A stretch of 12,299 bases of DNA, from positions 1 through 12,299 of the forward strand of contig JAJJLU010000995.1 in NCBI GenBank assembly GCA_023807065.1, given 5' to 3'. Every line of letters begins with the position of its first letter. The first letter of the stretch is position 1. Position numbers and translations under genes: made by a program. Positions 1 through 9,300 of the stretch are shown here, one piece after another. This DNA is from Isotricha intestinalis. Its lineage: Eukaryota > Ciliophora > Litostomatea > Vestibuliferida > Isotrichidae. Below the pieces are notes generated by a model. That model saw nothing but the letters and a program-made list of their open reading frames with translations, had not been told where the DNA came from and searched no databases.

Positions 1-378
1 GAAAATTAATGATTGAATACTTTGATTTAAATCAATATTTTTTATTAATTTACTCAAATTATTTTCAAACTCTTCTTTATTTTCTTTATTTTCATTTAAA
101 AATTGTTTAATTGAAATTTCTGATAATTTTTTCCTTGAAATTTTTCCGTTATAAAGTTCATAAATTTTATTAATAATTGGATTAATGTTATTCACAATAT
201 TATTTATTTTCTCAATGTTTGAATTATTCTCAATATAAAAAGATATAATAGAATCGTTTTTCTGAAGAATATCTTTTTCTATATCAATTAATTTATAAAA
301 TTTTTGAAAAAATAAAAAATCATTCAAATTATTATCACCATCTTTTTCTGTAATATTATTTACTATTATTCTGTTGAA
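1..378 (-). CDS. RNF213-like protein, C-terminal continuation (partial, runs off the left edge)
   Basis: This frame is open from after a TAA at 379-381 to base 1, about 126 codons. In DNA this A+T-rich a random frame would meet a stop about every ten codons, so it is very likely coding. It has no Met codon, so it is not a separate gene start. It reads as a continuation of the main segment after a shift of one base, with the same helical, Asn/Ile/Lys/Glu-rich character (for example NNITEKDGDNN near the beginning). No Cys or His cluster is present in this piece, so neither a RING nor the RZ-type zinc finger of the family is visible. The true C-terminus and stop lie outside the window. Confidence 0.72.
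366..378 (-). other. Third frame change, 13-base overlap ending in tandem stops
   Basis: The main frame ends GAA TAA TAG TAA, three stops in a row (360-368). The next frame opens at 378 and reads straight through the same bases as sense codons. One additional base within TTCAACAGAATAA joins them. No GT occurs on the coding strand from 366 to about 548, so a nearby GT-AG intron cannot explain the change. Confidence 0.8.
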
Positions 379-3300
379 TTATTATTTAATTTAGTAAATT
401 TTAAATAATTTGAAATATTGTTTTTATATTCATCCATAAAAGTTTCATTATTTAAATTATTTATCAATGGGAATATTATCCTCTCTATTGGTTCCTTATC
501 ATTTAAAATAATAAATTTCTTTATATAATTCAAAAATGTAAAAATATCACTTTTGTCATAAAAAATATTTAAATTCTTCTCAATTTTATTTGCTATATTT
601 ACTATTATTTTCATTAATTTAATACAATAATCATACTTTTTTTCGATGAAATTTTTATTTAATATTTTTATCAACCCCAAAAATTCAAATGTCAAAGAAT
701 ATAATTTTTTTTTATTTCTATCAACAAGATTTAAAAAACTTTTTGGATCAATATTTGAATCACTTAAAGACAAAATATAAAAATTAAAACAATAACTTAA
801 TAATGTAGTTTCTTTATCTGTAAATTTAAATTCATATTGTGTTTCTTTTAAATAGAAAATAGATTCTAAAATTTTTTTTATTTTTTCATTTGAAATACAA
901 GTAAAAACTTTAGATAAATTTTTATTACAATCATTTTTTAAATATTCATTTGAAAAATTTTTATTGAAAAAAAAACAAAGTAAATCATTAAAAATAAAAT
1001 CAAAGAAAAAGATTTCATTTTTGACTTTTATCATTTTTTTTACAATATCTTCTTCTAAATTATTATTATATAATTCTTTTAGTTTTAAATAACTTGGAAG
1101 ATCATTTATATAAATAACTTCTAAAGGATGATAAAAATATTCATTTGTTTTTTCTTTCTCAAAATATTTTATTTTAATATGTTTTAATCCAAAATACTTA
1201 AAATAATCAAAATCATGATTGAAAACAAAATTAGAAAAAGAGTTATCATTAAAAAATTTAAGACATTTAATAAAGTATATTTCAAATGAATCATTATTAT
1301 TTGTATTTTTTATTAAGTCAATAAAATTTATTCTATCATTAAATTGATTATATAATTCTTTTGAACTATAAATTTCAGAAATATAATATATAAAAATTTT
1401 CACGTAACTAATTTTATAAATTTTTATGAATTCATAATTTTTAACTTGATTTTCTGTTTTATCTTCCTTTTCATTTAAATTATAAATTAAAGATTCAATA
1501 AATAATTTAAATCTCTCAAAATAATCTTCAATACTATCTACTGAAAAATTATGGAATTGATATAATATTTTTTCATTAAAAATATTCAATAAAATAATAT
1601 TAAATATTTTTTTGTTAATAGAATCAATCTTTGTGTTTCTAATTGTTTCTAATTTTGGATCATCAATATCAAAAAGATTTACATCATCATATTCATAATA
1701 AGAGAAAATTAAATCAAAAAAATAATAAGAATTTTTTAGGAAATTAATATTCAATAAAATTTTTTTTATTATTATTTTTTGAATTTCAATATCATTTAAA
1801 GATTTATATTTATTTATAAAAATATCAATAATAAATTCATAGTAATTTTCTTTTGTTGAAAATGTTTCTAAAAAAAGAAATTCTTCTTCTATTATTTTTT
1901 TTAAACTTTCAATATCATTTTTCTTATATAAAAGAAGTTCTTTTTCTTCAAAATTAATATAATCATTAATTTTTGGAATATATTCTTTTTTTTTCTCAAT
2001 AAAAGATGAAATTGTTATTAAATTTTTTAATTGAAATATTTGTTTACTAAATAAAAAATATTTATTTTCAAATTCTAAATCTTTTTTTTGTATACATGAT
2101 AAAATATTTATATATTCTTCAATTTTTTTATCTTCTTTAATTTCTCCTAATATTTTTGAAGAAAGAAATAAAAATGAATCATTAATTAAAAAAATTACTT
2201 CATTTAATATTGCTTTAATTTTTGGATTATTCCTTCCTATTATAAATTCTATTTTTTTAGTTTTAATTAAATTTATCATTTCTAAATTAAAATCTAATAA
2301 TTTTTTATTTGAAATTTCACATATTTCTTCAGAATTGCTTTGAATAAAAAAAATAAAATCTTCTTTTGAATAAATAAATAATATACAATATGAAATATAC
2401 TCATATATATCTTCTTTTGACTTATTTTGAATTAAATTTTTAGAATAATTTTCATAAAGTAAATCTAATAATAAACTAAAAAAATATTTGAATTCTTTTT
2501 TATGTTTTATTTCTTTCAATTGTATATAATAATCAATAAAATCAAAACAAAAATCTTTTCTTCTTTTCATTGATAAATCTTTCAAAAATATATATTTATT
2601 TATATCATTTAAAAAAATATTTTTAATGTCATACTTAATATCACTTAATAAATTTTTCAAATTATTTTTATAATTATTAACAATAATGATACTTTCATTA
2701 TCTTCATTTATAATATTTTTTACTTCAATTTCATTTTCAATAAATATTTCCAAATGTTTTTTCTTTTTGATTTGTTCAATAATATATTCAAAAAGTTTAT
2801 TAGAGTCAAGAAAATAAGAATCAGGTTTTTTCTTTATTTTATTGGATAATATATTTTCATTAATCATATAATCATCTAAATTACCATATTTAATTCTTGA
2901 TTTAAATGAATCTAATATTTCATGATTTGAATAATTTATATTTAATAAAATATATATTGTACCTTCTTCCTCTAAAATATAAAATACTTTTATTAAATAA
3001 ATTTTTATTTCATTTAATGAAAATTGAAGAAACTTTGAAAGTAAATCTATATCGTTTTCAACAATTATTTTTTTACTTAAGAATAATGTTTTTAAATCAT
3101 TGATTGATTGTAAATATTCTTCAGAAATTTGAATAATAAAATTTTGAAACGTTTTATTTTCGTTTATATTTGTCAAAACATTATTAATATATTCATCATT
3201 TGAAAATCCAAAATCTTCAATATTTTCAAAAATAAAAGAACTATAAACATTGTACATTAAATCTTTAAATTTTGTTTCTAAATTTAAAACTTTAATTAAT

Positions 3301-6300
3301 ATAGAATTATCAGTATTTTCAATAATTTTTAAGAATTTAATATCTAAATTAACTTTTAAATTATCTATAAATCTTTGTTCAAAATCAGTATTTAAGTGAG
3401 AAAAATTTTTTGATTTTATAATTTCAGAAGTATCTTCTTTTTCATTTTTATGCAATATTCTTTTTAAATGAATAATAAAAAATATAAATTTATTTTTTAT
3501 TTTGGTTTTGTCTTCGATGTCATTTTCTATATTTTTTATTATTTCAGAAAATAAATTTAAATGTTCAGTATCTTCAGCAGAGAATTTAAATAATAAAAGA
3601 TTTTTATTTTTAAATTCTTTTTCAGAATTATAATATTTTAAAATAATACTTTCAAATTCATTTTGACTTTTAATTCCAGAAGTAAAAAATTCAATTATAG
3701 AATCTTCATTAATTTCTTCATTATTTAATTTAGATTGTACCTTGTTAAAATTTACTTTAATTATAGTACTTATATTTGTAAAAGTATAAATAACATTTTT
3801 CCTAAATTTTGTATTTTTTATAAATTCATATAAATTAATATAACTTACAGTCTTATATAGTAATTTAATTTTATTAAGTATTTTATCTTCTATTTTTAAA
3901 TTATCAATAAAAAGAATCATATCTTGACTGAAATTTTTCACAATCAAAAACATTATTTTTTGCCATAAAAAATCATTATTTTTAAGTGGATATTTTTTAA
4001 ATAATGTATAAACTAAACCATAAATTTCATCATCACTACAATTTATCATTTGATTTTTTATATTTATTTGAGAGATTTTTTTATTATTCAAATTAGTAAT
4101 TTGATTCATTATAGAAATAATACCATCAGCAAAGATTTTTTCATTTTTTGTTAATAATATATCATAATTAACAAAATGTTTTTCTAGTCTATTTAAAAAA
4201 GGTGTATCATGTGATAAAATCTCATTTTGTTCAATTAATATTGCCATTCTGAAATTCTCATGAACAATTATTTTTGGTTTATTAATCATTCCAATTGAAA
4301 TTCTTGCATATTTTTTACTTCCATAATTATTATAATATTGATTTAAAAAATCATATAAAGAAGGATATATAATTTCTAAATTCTTTAATATTAGAAAAGT
4401 TCCTTGTTCAATACAACTTATAATTTTATTTAATATTGTATAAGAATATTCTTTTTTTAAAAGATCATTTTTTAATTTACTTCCAATAAAATATAAATAA
4501 TTTATATTTAATTTTTCTAAAATTTCTTCTAAAAAATAATTAGAAATACCACTATCTGAAATCAATAATAAAAATCTTGCATTATTATCTAAAATATTAT
4601 TTTCAATACATTTTTTAGCATTATATTCGATATTTGAAATAAAATACATATTTCTTTTGATGTATAAATCTCTCATTAATTTGAATTTACTTTTATATTT
4701 TTTTTCAATTTTTAATCCACTGAAATTTCTATCAATTCCTTCAATAATTTCATTATATATTTTTCCATAATTGGATTCACGAATATTTTGTGTTTTTATT
4801 ATAATTAATTTAATTAAATAAAAATAATCTCTTGTCCCATGGAAATCCATTTTATTTTTTAATTCTTCATCTAAATTTTGAAATTGATTTTTATATTCAA
4901 TATAGCATTTTGCGATTGTCGTAAATAAACTTTGATTATAATTAATATTATATGCTTTTGCAATTGAATCACTTGTTTCAATTAATTCTTCTAAATTTAA
5001 ATCAGGTCTTAATAAATATATTCCTCTATTTAGTTTAGAAGCATCTAATTCAATATTTGAAATTCCAACAAAAGCAAATTTCTCTTCATTATATTCTAAT
5101 TCAGAATGTAAACTTTTTAAAGGATTATTTTTAGAATTTTCAGCCAAACCTAATTCATCAAAAAATAAAACTGGAATTATTTTTTTTAGATTTTTGGATT
5201 TTTCTTTAACAACTTTAAATATATTTTTTACTTCTTCTGATGTAGTTGATAAAGAACCTTGAAAATAAAAAGGTAATAAACTAGGTAATTTTTTAAAAAA
5301 CTCATCTTTACTTTTTTCCCCTGTTAAAGAAATTAATAATAATTCAAAACTTAAAGTTTTACTACATCCTGGTTTTCCACATAAAAATATAGGAATTTTA
5401 TTCATTATACATGTAAATAATGCAAATAAATTTTCTTTTAAACTATTATGTAAGGCAATATTATTTGGACATGTTTTTTTTATTTTTTTTGAAAATAGAA
5501 TAATCTCTTGTGAAACTATCCCTTTTAATTGTGATGAATCATATGAATCATAATTTAAATCCAATAATTTATTTGCTAATATAGAATATAATTCATTTCT
5601 TTTTTCTTTTTCAGGTATACTTAAAATATAACAAATATATATTGATAAAATTATACACTTGAATTTGTGTTCTCTACTAAATTTTATTATTGAATCTTTT
5701 AGTATAAAATAATTTTTAAACCAAGAATATAAAATTATAAATCTTCTTATATTCCTTAAACTTATACTTGAAATTTCTTTATGATTTCTAAAATACTGTT
5801 GACATGCAGATAATAACATTATTGATATTTTTATTAAATTCTTATCTTCAATATTTGCTTGAGTTACCATTGATTCAATATATTTTCTTTCATCATTATC
5901 ATTTAAATTTCCAAAATCAAAAACAAAATTAACTAAAGAATGAGGAAGAGGCAGAACATTATATACTAAATTTTTATTTTTGTTTTTTTTATTATATACT
6001 AAAGCATAATATTTTTCTTTTTTTATTTTTTCTCTATAAGGATTACAAGCAGCTAAAAATATAAATTTTTTTGGTAAATCTTGTCCTAACATTGTTCTAT
6101 TACACATAATTTCTGATAATAAACCAATTGAAGTAGTAGTATTTATTTCATCAAAAAAAATCCAAATTTTATTATTGCTGTTTTTATTTTTATCAATAAT
6201 ATCATTCATAAATTTTATAATATCATTTTCTGTTGTTCCAGCATTGACATTTAATATTTTTAATTGTATATTATAAACTTGACAAATCATTCTAATTAAA

Positions 6301-9300
6301 TAAGTTTTTCCACATCCAGTTTCTCCCATTAATAAAATAGGAATATTAGCATTAGCTTTAATATCTATTAAAATCATTTTAAAATAATTATCAGCTGTAA
6401 AAACATAATCTTCAGGAATATTTGGTTCTTTATGTAAATTAAAATATATTTTAACTCTTTCAATATATTCTTTTGAGCTTAAATTAAGATAATCAATTAA
6501 ATTTTCATTTTTATCCATTTTATTTTGAGAATTCCATAATAATAATAAAATTTTTTTTTCTTCTTCTGTAATTTTATTTCCATTTGTTACAACACTTAAA
6601 CTTAATTTATCTTTATTTATAAATGATATTCCTCCTGGTAATTTATCATAAGTAATTATATTATCATTTGAAGAACGTAAAAAATTAAAATATCTATTTT
6701 CTTCATCTTCTTTATTATATTGATAATTTTTATTGTGAGAATAATATGTAAAATTTTGATTATCTATTATATTTTTATATGCAGAAATTGAACAAATATT
6801 TGATAATTTTATGAAACTTTTAATTAATAAACTTCTACTTTTTCTCGTTTCTTTATCTAAATTTTCTGGAAAGAGATAATTATTTTCTGAAAAATATATT
6901 AATTGTTGTGAAAAAATACTCACAAAAGATTTAAATTGATAATAATTTAATATATTATTATCTTTAAAGCATTTTTCTTTTATTATTCTATAATAGTCTT
7001 CAGGTTTATATTTTTTAATTGTTTCATTATAATAAACAATTTCAGTTTTTTTATTAATTTTAATTGTAACTTTTTTTTGTTCTTTATTACCTGGTTCTTC
7101 ATATTTTAAATTTATTTTTGAATTATTAATTTTATCATCATCTAACTTTAAATATGTACAAATAATATTTAAATTATCAAATTCATTTTCTTCTGTTTCA
7201 CAAATAAAAGGTAAATTATTAATATTAATTGTTTTAATAGTAAAAAAAGATAATATTGAACATTTTTCTTTAAAATCAACAAAACCAAAAGGTAATTCAA
7301 TAACGATTTTAACATTTTCAGGGATAATAAATATATTTTCTTTATATTTAAAGCTTTGAGTAAAAATTATTTTAAATAAAAAGTTATTTGCTTCATCAAT
7401 ATTTCTTGAATCAAATATATTAATTAATAACAAATTTTTTTTATTTGAAAAATTTATTTTTTTTAATCTATTTATTAAAGTAAAATCATTATCATTTTCT
7501 CCAAAAGGAAAATTTATAAAATTAAAGTTATTTTTTTTTGCAAATTGTTTAATTAAAGTTGTTTTTCCAACACCAGAACAATTAGAATTAAAGATTTCAA
7601 CATTAGTTAATTTCTCGATTAAAGTATATAAATGATTATTATTAATAATATTTGGATTTTCAATTATTTCTTCTAAAATAAAAGATTTTCTAAATAAATT
7701 AATAGTTTTTAAACTTTCAAAATTTTCTTTATTTTCTTTTCTTGTAAAAATAAAAATCAAATAAGAATTAACATTTCTCATTTCATTCTTTTTTAAAAAT
7801 AAAAATAAATCATATTTTATTTGATTTTTTAATTTATCTAAATTTATTATAAAAAAAGGAATTGGATAATTACTTTTAAAAAATCTCATAAAAAAAGAAA
7901 TAAGTTCTTCAATTGAAGTATATTCTGTACAAAATAAAATTGTAAAAGCTTTTGGAATATCATTGCATAAAAAAAAATAAATTTTTATAATTTCTTTTTC
8001 AAAATTATTTTCTGACTTATAAATATAAATTCCAGGAAGATAATTTTTCAAATAATATTGATTAAGAATTTGATAAGATTTAATTAAGTTATTAAAGGAA
8101 ATTTTATTTTCTTCAAATATTAAATCTAGAAATTCACTTATAATTTGGAAAATATTTTCATTTTCTTTTAAATTATATTTTCTTTTTATTTCTTCTAAAG
8201 CATTTTTATAATTTTGAATGTTAACACCTCCTGTTAAATAAGAAATAATATGTTTTATATCATTTCCTTTTTCATCTAAAATATAATTAAAAATATTTAT
8301 AAATAATTTCCCATAAAGAAAAGTTAAAATAAAATTATTATCATAAGCATTTATTGTATCTCTTAATATTTTATTTAATTTTTCTTCTAATTGAATGATA
8401 TAATCATCAATTGCAATAATATTATTATTTAATATAATATTTACTTTTTCATTTTGAATTTTTATAATTAATTCTGAAGGAGATTTATAATCTTTTAAAT
8501 AACTTTCATTTAATAAATTTTTTATTTTATAAATTTTATGAACAATATTTGAGTAAGTATCATACATTTGATTTTGTTTTATAATTGATTCTAATATTCT
8601 TTTATTTTCTGTATTTTTTTTACTTTTTAATAAAAATGTTCTTTCAAGTATTTCTTTTAAATCAATATCATCTAAATATTTAACTTGATAATACTCATTT
8701 TCTTTTATAGAATCTATATTTTCTGAATCAAGAATTAACTTTATTTCAGAATCATTTATAATTTTCTTTATAATTTGAATATCATTTTCTTTCCTATTTT
8801 TAATTCCTTTTTCAAATTCTTCAATTTTATCAATAATATCTTTTAATGAAGAAATATTTTTTAAAAGTTTTAAATTATCTAATTTTTTTTTATTTTCATC
8901 ATTCATATCAATTTCTTTATCTGGTAAAAGTGTTTTTATCTTATTAATGAAATCAGATATTTTATTTGGACTATCATTTATTGATTGTAGTAAAATAGTA
9001 ATATTAATAATATCTTCAATTTCAGAAGCTTGATTAATTTCAAAATAATCATAAAATTCTTTTAAATCTTTTTGAAGTATAAATTTTATTATTTCATTTG
9101 ATTTCGCCATTTCTTGTAATATAATTGATGTGAAATCTGTTGGATTAAATAAAATATTCCATTTCTTAATTATTGAGATAATTTCTTTGAAATTTTCTTT
9201 TTGTTGATTTAAATTCAAAATTTTATTTAATTCTTCAGTTATTTCTCCTTTTTCACATTTAAAAATTTCAAATAATTCCAAATAAGACTTTATTAATTTT

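Noticed and set aside
348..363. 16-base intron-like sequence GTAAATAATATTACAG on the minus strand
   Set aside because: It begins after the TAA and TAG stops of the main frame, so splicing it would not rescue that frame, and it would break the open downstream frame (16 is not a multiple of 3).
2906..3103. Plus-strand open frame of 65 codons
   Set aside because: It lies wholly antisense inside the main frame and has the composition expected of a shadow.
5355..6326. Midasin or dynein heavy chain as the alternative identity
   Set aside because: Both have several AAA modules in one chain, but the GKPGxSKT loop with DELGLAE, and the later NRLEKH and IHLKRI blocks, are specific to the RNF213 family.
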